Part shown: piece after piece, positions 11,095-21,170 of the stretch
How the letters are laid out: every line of letters begins with the position of its first letter
How positions within the stretch are numbered: the stretch's first letter is position 1
NCBI GenBank assembly: GCA_030737875.1
Contig: CM060912.1
Location: 203,187,231-203,251,230, forward strand
DNA: 64,000 nt
Direction: 5' to 3'
Origin: Allium sativum
Taxonomy: Eukaryota > Streptophyta > Magnoliopsida > Asparagales > Amaryllidaceae
Made by a program: the position numbers and the translations under genes
The notes under the pieces: generated by a model
What the model was told of the DNA's origin: nothing
The model's database searches: none
The model's input: only the letters and a program-made list of their open reading frames with translations

Positions 11095-12065
11095 TCACTT
11101 TGTTCTCCATTTTTTCACTTGTTTAGTAACTACACCTTTCTTTTTGTTCCTCTTTTTCTGCGCTTCCTGGTTTGCCTTCTTAACGCTAGATGAAGCTTGT
11201 TCTTCAATAGTTGCGCTTTTGGCTTTCTTCGCCTTTGTTCCTTCAGCTTCTTTATCGTAAACATCTTTCCCATATATATCAAGCGGTTCATCTTCCTCGA
11301 TCCGTTCAACTCTTTCCAACACTTGAGACATAACATCACTGGATGTACAAGTTTTAATGAATTCCGTAATACAACGAAGTCTTCGTTTCTACAATTTTGA
11401 ATTCGTATATCAGTGACACTTTATCAATAATAAAACGTAGTTAAATAAAATTAAACAAGCAAATTAACTTACAAAGCGAACCATAAGCGAGTTCTGTTCG
11501 CTCGAGTAGACACGTTCCGTAATGCGAGATTGTTGATTGGCCACAAACGGATGTGACATGGAGAAATACCAGTCCATATATTGGCCATCACAATCTGATA
11601 GACATACTACTTGCCTTGATGTTAAATCGTCATGTAGAAGATGATTTCTCCACTCATTCCATGCAAAATCTTCTAAGTTTGGGAATACGGCCTTGTATCC
11701 CTTTGACGAAGATTTCAATTTCTTTTTGTCTATGGTGAAGATATTAGCAGGTATAGGTTGAACATATCCGAGCTGACGAAGAAATCATTGTGGCTAATAC
11801 AACTCCATAACTTCAAAGAAGACAATGATAACATTTTACAATGAACATCGATGAAATGGATATTGTTGTCTAATGTTTTTAAGACAATCCCAAACAACAT
11901 CATTAGCTTGCAAGTCGTCAATCTTCTCCCTTAGAGTGACTAAATCAGACGATAGACGATTACTTGGTTCTATTGCAAAATTAAAAACAGATCTTGGTTT
12001 ACCAAGTACTGCACGAACACTCCGATTATCTCGCCTTAATATCGGAAAGTGCTCATATATCCATA
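11095..12065 (-). pseudogene. Plant mobile domain (PMD) protein, 5'-truncated pseudogene
   Basis: Reading leftward from 12065, the sequence starts in frame with WIYEHFPILRRDN, a hallmark of the C-terminal half of the plant mobile domain (the MAIN/MAIL family, often annotated as serine/threonine phosphatase 7 long form homologs). It continues through LREKIDDLQANDVVWD, a decayed stretch with stops and frame changes near 11740-11850, the motif RQLGYVQPIP (11743-11772), and the typical GQYMDWYFSMSHPFV. A donor (TTT then GTAAGTT, exon edge 11473) and an acceptor (AATTGTAG, exon edge 11388) bracket a short intron. The last exon (11388-11095) stays open through VMSQVLERVERIEEDEPL to a Lys-rich C-terminus and a stop. 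The N-terminal half is missing because a retroelement begins at 12066, immediately after the TGG codon. PMD proteins in plants include both host regulators of silencing and transposon-carried copies; which this was cannot be decided here. Confidence 0.65.
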
Positions 12066-13978
12066 TGTAACGATTCAGATTTCGCCCGGACCTAATCGAT
12101 CGTTAAATCGACCAAGACCGTTCAAAACTCGAATACGCTAACTCTGGGAATACAAAACATGAGAACAAATAACAGAAGGCTTTTATAAATATCATAATAA
12201 TGTTACATCAGAGTACATTGAAAATAATACAGCGGAAGATAACTTACAATAAACTTAATACAAAGCAGTGGAAATAAATAAACTGATACTGCAGAAGATT
12301 ATCAATACTCTGGACATAGCTTTAAGTTTCGATCTAGAATCCTGCTTAATATATCTGCAAAATAAGCTACTCGACTGCCCGTGTGGAAAATATGGGCACT
12401 CGAGTTTGCAAGTGAAACAAAGTGCAGGTCAGTCATGGGACTGGTATGAGAAATCTACTTAACTTATCTAATAATAAGGCTAATCACAGGACCACGCCGC
12501 TAACGCAAAACGGGTTTTCTCCATTGGATTGCCAGTGCATGAAATAAAGTAAATCGTTAAACAACGCAATGTTTTTTAGAAAAATGAAACCATTATAAGA
12601 CTCAAGTCCCATCACACAATGCAACGCAAACCGGAGGATAGAGTTTTACCTTGTAATGGTCAAAAATGCTTGATACGATAAAACGGATTTGATATTATTA
12701 TTAGTGTATATATGTTTCAAAAACATTTCAATCATAATGTATCAATCATAGACGACATAGCTACCATATACTATGTCGCCATACTAGTTTTACATTCAAA
12801 ACCGTACGGTGTCGTATTGGAAGTTGGGTTTCCATCATGAGTCAAGCTTGGGACGATCTCCTTATCAATTCGAGACACTCTAGCAAATGTCTCAGGATTC
12901 GGACGCTGGCGAACCCTTGGATCCTGCAGGGCCGGTCCACAAATACTTTAGTGGATTGGCAATTCCTGAACACACGCTTCCCGGTCCTATTGAACCTATA
13001 AATTGGTCACTATCGACCAATATAACCGAGGCCTCGTAATCCATCATCCACATAAATAAAATGTCAGGGCTTGCAAAACCCTAATACCACTTCTAGCTAA
13101 AAAGAAACGTGTGCACTCGCTGCGCTCCCTTGTCCCGTTTCTGACTCTTATCGGGGGTGTGAGGCTCGCGAAGTTACGCTACACAAAGCTATGCTAAATA
13201 AAGCTGTGCTTTGATCATCAACCACAAGGCCATGCTTTTCAACAATAAGCCTTGATCATTTGTATCTTAGCATGCCACATTGTCAATCCATACCATACCA
13301 TTGATCTCTGCCAATATATAACCTCTAAGCTCGTACGTCTCAAAGAAGGGTGTTAAGCAAGAGAATAAATTCTCCGTCACCAAACATATATATATTTAGC
13401 AGAGATCAACGAATACAGCATAAAGGAATACAACGTCAGACATACCATCCATTTACAAGTTCGTTCTGGGTCTGAACGAAACCGAAGACACCTTATTCCT
13501 CGTCCCATATGTCCAATACAGGAGAAAGGTTCTCGCATATCCGTCGATCTCCAAGTACGTCTGGAAGATCACCACATATTACCTTGTCTTGGGATGCCTC
13601 CCAATCAAGACATCGGTAATCATCCAAACGTTGTGAAGACCTCCGGTCTTCAACCACTGTCTTCATCTTCGACTTTTAATCGTCGTAGTAATTATTCAGA
13701 ATGAGTTAAACCCGGTCTTTCCGAATAACTCACGTATTTTATAATCAATAAACAAGTGCTATAAAACACATCATACGCCTCATTCCAATTCAGAATACTC
13801 TTTTAATAAAATATTCACATTATTAGGGAAAATTTCGCATTAATTTTATCAAAGATAAATTCTTTTAAATTTATTCTATAATCTTCTTTTTAGAGATTCG
13901 TTAAAACACCAATTTGGTTTTATTATCAAAAATCATTGCTTTATGATTATTCAACTTTAAGAAATTAATCTTGTCTTT

Positions 13979-14495
13979 AACTGGGTTAAAGAACCATTGT
14001 CATTTAAAACACAGTTCACGATAAACCCAAAATCATCTTCTATTAAATATGGAATTTTCACAGAAAACAAATCAATATATAATCGATTTAATTTTCTATA
14101 TCAGACTAATAATATAAATGGAATAATGGCGAAGCCTTTTAAATTCCATATATAGTAATGGTCTTCTTTTACAGTATCTCATCTCGATTATTATTAAATC
14201 GAATCCCATTCAATTTCAATTTAATATATTAAATTGGAAAACTTTACTTTGGAAAATTCCATTAAATCTTAATAAAAGATTTATAACTTCCAAATTATAT
14301 TTTCACTGTTAATTGGGTTAAAGAACAAATGTCGTTTAAAACACAGTTCACAATAAACACAATTCACATTTCCTTTTATTCTAATTTCTAAATATAATTG
14401 GAAAACTTTAATAATCTTAATTAAAAGATTTATTCTTTTCTCAACTAGGTTTAAGAACGGTGTTATTGAAGACACCATTCACGACAAACCCAAAA
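13979..14495. repeat. Degenerate interspersed repeat (GGGTTTAAGAACGG-type units)
   Basis: Units containing CTGGGTTAAAGAAC, ATTTAAAACACAGTTCAC and ACAAACCCA recur near 13979, 14310 and 14447 here, and near 32403, 32735, 32877 and 33004 in the related insert. Spacing is 130-330 bp, so this is a family-specific internal array. Confidence 0.6.
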
Positions 14496-14989
14496 ATCCA
14501 ATTTATTTATTTATTTCCAAGTAAATATTAATTTATTGGAAAACTTCATTAAATCTTAATTTAAAGATTTATTCTAGTTAATAACTAGTTCATTACGATA
14601 AAAATATATATTTATTCAAAAGATATTCTAAATCGGAATGCGACTCAATCAATTACCATATAACTTTAGTTATATGGATTTCATACAACGCATGTATATA
14701 ACAATAATGAGAAATAATCAATAAACAATCCATTCACATCCAGAGTGAAATTTATAACTGTGTGAGCATTAAAATAAATAAATAATGCTCATCACAGACT
14801 GTCAATCCATCAATTGATATTCAACTAAATATTGGGACTAGTGTATGATAAATATCATCCCAATACCCGTGTGGGGTTTTCAAACAACAACAGTTTACAT
14901 ACATAAATCATTGGTTATTAAATTTAACCAATTATAATTCACTTTGAATTATTTTCTAATACCGCTAACATAATAATGATAATGTTAAA

Positions 14990-15490
14990 CAAAAGTACAT
15001 CTTTCTACTTTTCTAACATGTTAATGTTGATATCAAACAAATGAACATTTCTACTTCTATAACATGTAAATGTTAATATTAAACAATGCATATTTTGATT
15101 ATTCCTACTTACATTAAAAATGTAATTTTCAATGTTAAAACATTTTTATCAAACAATTATCTTTTTATTGAATCCTTTTATACATTAAAAATGAGCTTTT
15201 TACTATAAACATATTATAATCAAATTTTAATCTTTTTATATAATCATTTGTACATTAAAAATGTACTTTCCTATGTTAACACATTTTTACCAAAGTTTAA
15301 TCTTTTTAATCAATCCTTTATTACATTAAAGATGTAATTTAAATGTTAACAGAATTTATTAAACAATGAAACTTTTTCTAATGATTTATTTACATTAAAA
15401 ATGTAAATTTCAATGTCAAAACATTTTTATATTACACAATGAATCTTTTATTTTCATATGGTTCATTTACATTAAAAATGTAAAAACATT
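14990..15490. repeat. Degenerate ACATTAAAAATGTA array
   Basis: At least seven units of a small palindrome-like motif (ACATTAAAAATGTA or near variants) are spaced roughly 60-80 bp apart, alternating with CAATGTTAACACATTTTTA-like segments. Confidence 0.6.
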
Positions 15491-15500
15491 TTTCAAGCAA

Positions 15501-16087
15501 TGCCGCGGAATATATAAAAGCCGTGAATAAGGTTTGAATTAAGCAAACTAGAAGAGAAAGTGAGAGATTAGGTTTTTAGATCACCAAAAAATATGGAGAT
15601 TACCGTATGAATTTGAATTTTCCCACGAGAGATGCGAAGAAGACATTGATTACGAGAGATTAGGGTTTTTAGATTAGCTTAGTACGTGATTAGTTCGGCA
15701 AATAATAATTGAGTGAGAGATTAGAATGGAGAGGTAATGTGGTATTAGGAAGCATATAAAATTTAATGAGTATTATTTTTTTAATTGCGGTATTAGGAAG
15801 GCGTATTGGTGTGCCCTTAGCACCACACTATATATATATATCACGATCCATTGTTTACTTAAGCAAACAATAGCTCGCTCACGTCTTCCTCCAGAAACCC
15901 GAATTGCTTCAAAACCCTAATCCAAAAAATCTTTGAAAACCCCCAAAATTATCGTTAAATTACAAATCAATCAATTTCTTGCCTATTTCATTTCACCTCT
16001 TCAACACAATCAATTCCTTCATTCCTTAGTTAAAAATCTCCAATTTGCAAATTTTTGAGGTTAGCAATTTGGTGGTATTTGTTGAAG
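15501..16087. other. 5' flank of the plus-strand PMD gene; palindrome at 15850-15871
   Basis: AT-rich. Contains a 22-bp near-perfect palindrome ATTGTTTACTTAAGCAAACAAT (15850-15871) preceded by a short TA run. After it the sequence looks like a 5' untranslated leader (AAAACCCTAATCC, C/A-rich) up to the ATG at 16088. No promoter motif can be assigned with confidence. Confidence 0.35.
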
Positions 16088-18307
16088 ATGGAAGAGGAGA
16101 ATATAAAAGGCTCTAGCGCCGCGACCGACATTCGGAAGAGAAAATCTTCGCGAAAGAATCGAAGAACGATCGAAAGAGATGAAGGTGGATATGGATTAAG
16201 GAAGAAGACAATGATTGACCCGTCATTTCCATTTAGGTCAATCACCAATCTGCAAGAAGGAGTTCATCATATTTTCAGCAGTGGAAAAGAGCTCATGGTA
16301 CATTAATTTTGTATGAAAAGTTTACTTATTACATGGTTACTTATTCATTATGAAAAGATTATTTATATGATTTAACTTTATAAATAGAATCGTGACAACA
16401 TGAGATGTCATGGAGCTTTTACCACAATGTTGAAATGGTGGAGGAAATTAAATGTTTATCCGCAAATAAGAGATCTAGTTGTGAAAATATTTGGAAAGTT
16501 CATGGAAATTAAATTGAAAAACACTGACAACATATGCATATATGCTATTGTTGAGCATTGGTGGCCGACGACGCATACATTTGTATTTCCTAGCACGGAG
16601 ATTGGATTTACACCTTTAAATTTTACCATGCTGACATCCATTCCCATAGGAATGAATACTCAAATGATACCATATAATGAGAGTTAGAATCAGTATGAAA
16701 ATGCAATTCTCCTCTTGCCCCTACTTACTCAGACAGATATTCAGGTTGGAAACGTCGCTTTATCGCATCTTGTTAAGTATTTTCATGATGATTACCTTGC
16801 GGCCACTATTAATAAGTTGCATATTGCACGGATATTTGTTTTATATATGATGAGAACTCTATTTTTTACGACTATCAATGATACTATTAGTCTCAGATAT
16901 TGGGAAACCGTATTTGATTTGGACGTTGCAGAACAGTTTGATTGGGGTTCATCGATTATGGGCTACTTATTCCAGAGTTTAGACGTAGTTGTTACCAAGG
17001 GGGGTCACCTAACCGGTTTCATCGAGCTATTGCAGGTATACTGAGGTGTAGTAAGCACTATCATATTTGTTATTGAATGTTTTTTCCTATTGCTTACGAT
17101 TGCATCTATTTGATTTACAGTATTGGTTCTTCGAGTATATGACGGTGTGTTTATATATTGTCAAAGAAGAGGTGAAGCAATGTTCTTATCCAAGATTGAG
17201 AGCATGGGAGAAAAAAATAGACTCATTACTCATGATACTTCAGCTCATTTGTTTTCTAGCACATGGTATCATATTTATCATCGACATGCAACCCATATAA
17301 ACTGGAATCCGTGGCAAAATTCCATCGCTTTAGCTTTTCCAGAGGTTGTTCATGCACGCAACTTATTGATGAAATGGTTGCCTTTGATTGTTCCACCCAG
17401 TCAGTTTTTTGAGATGTTTTTAGGAGAGAGGTGCATGCGGCAACTTACAACATAGGCAACTATTCCTGTGGACCCCCCCCCCCCCCCTTGCAAATGACCC
17501 GCAAGATGACATATTCAACTTATCAGGAGATGCAGCAAGCCCTGTACCAAGATGACTGTCAACAATATATATATCAGGAGCCAGTCATGGACTACAACAC
17601 GTATTGGCGGTCAGTTGGGAGAGATGTTGGTCCTTTACTAGATGCTTCAGTCTGTATCGGAAACATGGATTTTTTTGAACCTTCTGCTTTGAAAGCAAGT
17701 ATTGAAGCCCCTATCGTCACGTCTTCAAGGTTAATTATGCTTCTCAGTTTTACCAACAACCCCACCAAAGTGATTGGGCAGAGGATCCTGGATAGAACAT
17801 GCAATGGACAAGACAAAAGCCATTACCCATTCCTCATTTGATAGATATACTGCCGGTTCCTTCTCATTACACCATTGATAGTCTATGGGAATTGAACATG
17901 GGTATGCGGCAATTAGCTCTGCAACAGTCGAAGTATTATGAAGAGGGATTGAATAGGATCAACACAGTTGCAAATTCGTTTGAAATTTATTGATTTAGTT
18001 TTTATATTTGTACGATTGGTATATCGTGTAACAATACTGTGTTTGTTTTTGAATTTTGCACAGAACATGGAGATTTTCTGGGAACCCGTGTTGGGTATGG
18101 CGACTAAACAAACAGGTCGATCAAAAGGCGGGAAAAAAAAGAAAAACACTTGTACAGATGGAAGAGGAGGAAGAAGAACAAGAAGAAGTAGGCGCAGCGG
18201 AGAAGGAAGAAGAAGAGGATGGCGACAGTGAAGAAGACAAGGAAGATGACGAGGGTGATGAGGAAGAGACTGAATCAGGGGACAATGAAAATGATTTGAT
18301 TGATTAA
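16088..18307 (+). pseudogene. Plant mobile domain (PMD) protein gene, disrupted
   Basis: Exon 1 (16088-16297) starts MEEENIKGSSAATDIRKRK and ends at a donor (CTCATG then GTACAT). Exon 2 (16388-17035) joins in phase. It contains IYAIVEHWWPTTHTFVFPS and SLRYWETVFDLDVAEQFDWG, diagnostic of the plant mobile domain. It has one in-frame TAG (16685-16687), after which the same frame continues. Exon 3 starts at 17121 (acceptor GATTTACAG) with YWFFEYMT and PRLRAWEKK. A frameshift in an A7 run near 17210 moves the rest (SSTWYHIYHRHATHINWNPW, LMKWLPLIVPPSQF) to another frame. Further frame changes occur at the C-run (17467-17481) and near 17800. A last exon after TTTTGCACAG (18063) ends in a Glu/Asp-rich tail, reached only by a frame change in an A8 run. 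PMD proteins act in nuclear gene and transposon silencing or are carried by transposons. The accumulated lesions argue against function. Confidence 0.7.
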
Positions 18308-18429
18308 TCATATCAAATATCTCTCCCATATCTTTTCAATTTATTGCCCATAATTAATTGATTATAAGAATTAGTTAAAATCTTCTTCATAATTGGCATA
18401 GATTTAAATCGTCCAATTTTAACTATATA

Positions 18430-18601
18430 TATATAAGGGTTCCGCTACACCTCTTATATTGCACATGAACTCTCCCCCTTAATCTCCACTATCCATTTCC
18501 CCACTCATTCTCTCACGTCCCACTCACTTATTCTAATATAAATGCTTGGTTTATACAAGGGGGCAAATGGGGTGCCCACTATTTGGGGATGTCATTGAAC
18601 G

Positions 18602-18602
<1 letters not shown>
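18430..18602. mobile_element. Short inverted-repeat element beside a TA microsatellite
   Basis: Same family as the five units at 61.4-62.7 kb: a TA run, then a segment with CTCCACTATCC, CCCACTCATTCTCTCAC, a short ATATAAATG core, GGGGTGCCCACTATTTGGGG, and again a TA run. The left end (GGGTTCCGCTACACCTCTT) and right end are only weakly complementary, so this copy is older. Confidence 0.5.

Positions 18603-18638
<36 letters not shown>
18603..18638. repeat. (TA)18 microsatellite
   Basis: Uninterrupted TA run. Confidence 0.95.
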
Positions 18639-18639
<1 letters not shown>

Positions 18640-18840
18640 TTTCATTCATTTCAGCACTAATACTATATCCAATTTGATATATTTCCCGAAAAGTACTTAT
18701 TAATTAATTCAAATTGTTTTTTTGCAAGGCCCATAGATTTTAAAATAATCCGCAACACTTTATCACAATAAATAATAAGAACAATAGAAACAGGAGATTC
18801 TACTGTAGAATCGGTTTTTATAATGGACTAATAAGTAGAT

Positions 18841-19620
18841 CTACAGAGAGTCTGTCTTCACACAGGAAGAACAAAACAAAGTCAGGAAAACAACAAAATC
18901 CACTAAACGAGTAGTATGCACTACAACTACCACAAGGAACAATAACACTTTGAAGCAAGCAACCAACATGTGAACCAACGGCACGAGGAAACAAGCAACT
19001 TCAAATCCACATAACAACAAGTAGCAATTGGAGCATATCATTTAGAAGACAACAGGGAAACATGCCAACACAGATAACATCCTGCAAGTAACACCATAAA
19101 AATATCCTTGGCATGACCATGATCAGAGCCAAATCATTGTGGCAGTGATCAGATATCTTAGCCCTCGTCGGTTAGCACTTAAACCATTAAGCAACTCGAC
19201 TTTCATATGTCTAGTCATGGGCCAAGAAAGTGGAGAGTCAGTCAACACACTGTTTGAGGTGGTGGCTGAAACAGCAGGAAGGTCGGGGAGCTAGCTATAT
19301 GTCGTAGGACGGATGATGTGAGCGTATGGATTTGAGGGGCTTTTGGCATTGGGCTTACGCTTGGTGGAGGGTAGGGAGTTACAGCGTTAACTACAGCAGT
19401 AGCTAGCATTGGGTCAATCCCAAACAACTTGGGAGGAGTTTCAAAAGCCTTATTATCATCTAATGAATTAATGTTAGCATGTTCATGCTCATTGTGCACA
19501 TCAGCTAGAAAGTTATTAGAATATTGCTGAAACAAATCTTGAACTAATTGCATTTCATGGTCGAGATAATTCTCATTCTCTAGGAAAACACTGCTATAAT
19601 TACTTATACCACCAACTGCC
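18841..19620 (-). pseudogene. LINE ORF1 C-terminal part, cut off by the copia insertion
   Basis: On the minus strand this continues the LINE whose 5' part lies at 25885-27184. If the copia element and one TSD copy are ignored, the frame crossing the junction stays open and runs into MQLVQDLFQQYSNNFLADV (19553 downward). That frame stays open to 19242 and is rich in Pro, Ser and Asn, as LINE ORF1 tails often are. Nothing like ORF2 (endonuclease or reverse transcriptase) follows before the TA microsatellite at 18.6 kb, so the element is 3'-truncated or deleted. A further minus-strand frame at 18841-19041 has no recognisable motif. Confidence 0.45.
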
Positions 19621-20562
19621 TGTTGGGGAATTTTGTGGTTTGAGATGTTAATGGAGGAGAATAAAAGCCGTACTTATGACTTCAAGGATTTGCGTAGCAA
19701 ATTCTTTCAGACAATAGTTCAACCCACCAGGTACAAACGGGTTAACGAACTATTGACCTCAGGATGCAATGAAGTCTTGAAACAGCGTTATCGGATTCAA
19801 ACTTTGTACGACTTTGATCCGACCAAGAACACTCCAGATTCAATTTTCCGATGATGCAAATATGGTAGAGAACAAAGAGAAGAAGAATAAGATGATTCTG
19901 CAACGTTGTTGCAATATTTGTAACGTCTCGGAAGCGTTACAGATTTGAACAGCGTTTGAAACGCTTTAACGTCGTTGCAGAATAAGGAGGAAGAAGAAGA
20001 TTATTTTCGAGATGATATGAAACAGTTTTCTGGCATTGTATTCATAGCCAGCGAACGGAAGTGTTCATCTGTGAATAACCGCGACTATTTGCGACGGTCG
20101 TATCTGTTTCAATTCGATTCGAGATCGCCGTATCCATTCAGTTTTGCAACGCTTCCGAAGCGTCACACCCTTTTAGATTGAAACCAGTCGACCGCCCAAA
20201 ATTCACCGGTCGACCGTTTTCAAACAGAGAACAAAACGGTCGACTGGTTGAGTTTTGGCCTGTCGACTGATTTGTTTCAGTAGCCTAATGGATCACGAGA
20301 CCCCAAGAGCCCCAAGGCCCATCTTTTGACATTTTAAATATTATTATCTATGCCAAGTTCATGCTCAAGGCCCATTTCCTTAACTCTTCTTCTCTTCTTT
20401 CTTTTGTTATTATACATCATGTCTTTACATATATAGAGGAAACCCTTTGCATTTTCCATGATGTGGGACAAAACATATTTGCCCATTCCTTCTTCCTTTT
20501 ATTCTTCATTCTCTTCAAATAATACCCAAACCCAAATCATTTGTTTTGAAAATTTTACAACA
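19621..20562 (-). repeat. Copia 3' LTR (942 bp)
   Basis: Homologous to 25101-25884 but about 158 bp longer. The extra segment lies near 20148-20305 and contains a cluster of GTCGAC palindromes. Confidence 0.9.
20182..20268. promoter_or_regulatory. GTCGAC palindrome cluster in the copia 3' LTR
   Basis: Four GTCGAC hexamers lie within 87 bp. AACCAGTCGACCG (20182-20194) is the exact inverted complement of CGGTCGACTGGTT (20237-20249). GTCGACCGTTTT (20209-20220) pairs with AAAACGGTCGAC (20233-20244). It sits in the part corresponding to the upstream half of the LTR, where promoter elements normally lie. A regulatory role is inference. The other LTR lacks the segment. Confidence 0.4.
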
Positions 20563-20580
20563 ATCTCCCCCAATTTTCAA
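20563..20580 (-). promoter_or_regulatory. Copia polypurine tract region
   Basis: In element orientation the bases just before the 3' LTR read TTGAAAATTGGGGGAGAT, a typical purine-rich primer for plus-strand DNA synthesis. Confidence 0.7.
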
Positions 20581-21170
20581 AATCAGAAAATAAATAAAGT
20601 GGACGGCTGAGTCACTAGTGTGACTTCCTACATACCCAAGTGGGATCAAGCCTATGTAGTTCTAAGGTCAAGTTTTGCTTCATCGTGGAAACAACACATA
20701 AATAAAAGTATCTTTTGGATTTGAACTTTTACTTAGTGTAAACCATTCAAAGTTCTATCGAGATTCAATGGTGAACGAATCTTGAACCAAGTATCCCTTA
20801 ATGATAAAACTGGAATAATCACACATGCTGTATTCCATAGTTAGAGTGTTCTGTATTGCTCAGCACGTTAATGGCCATGTGCTTAAATCCTGGTTCATGA
20901 GTCTACTTAGAAAGCGGTCTTACTTTCCTAGGAAACGACCTGATTTCCATACTCATATAGGTAAGTCACTTAAGGTGTTTCTACGAGACACCTTTTAGGG
21001 TTTTTAGACTTATTAAGGATTTTTATCCATCCTTTGTTCATGCAGAATCCAACACTAAACATTATGGGATTTTTGATTTAGTGTTCCATAATCATTTCCA
21101 TAACTTGTTGGTACCCATTGAACTTTGTCTATCCTTTTCAAGACACAAGTTGGGTTTCTATTAAGGATGA
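20581..21170 (-). other. Copia 3' untranslated internal segment
   Basis: Lies between the RNase H stop and the polypurine tract. No further frame recognised. Confidence 0.6.

Larger units (their letters stand above)
12066..15500 (-). mobile_element. Retroelement block related to the 30.0-36.8 kb insert, right end undefined
   Basis: It begins TGTAACGATTCAG at 12066, directly abutting the PMD frame. It aligns along most of its length with the element at 30030-36801. Shared landmarks are GGACCACGCCG (12490 and 30461), the CCTCTAAGCTCGTACGTCT stretch (13321), repeated GGGTTAAAGAAC...GTTCAC units, and CCATCAATTGA followed by CAACTAAATATTGGGA near 14807. No gag or pol coding is present. 14990-15490 is a degenerate array of ACATTAAAAATGTA units. 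I found no TG...CA right end and no second copy of the flanking CCATA, so the right border near 15500 is approximate and may be truncated. The minus orientation is inferred from the better-defined relative. Confidence 0.6.

Noticed and set aside
13979..14495. CRISPR-like spaced repeats
   Set aside because: Units are imperfect, spacing is irregular (130-330 bp), and the context is a plant retroelement.
16456..17816. Minus-strand frames inside the plus-strand PMD gene
   Set aside because: Shadows of the PMD exons in the opposite strand.
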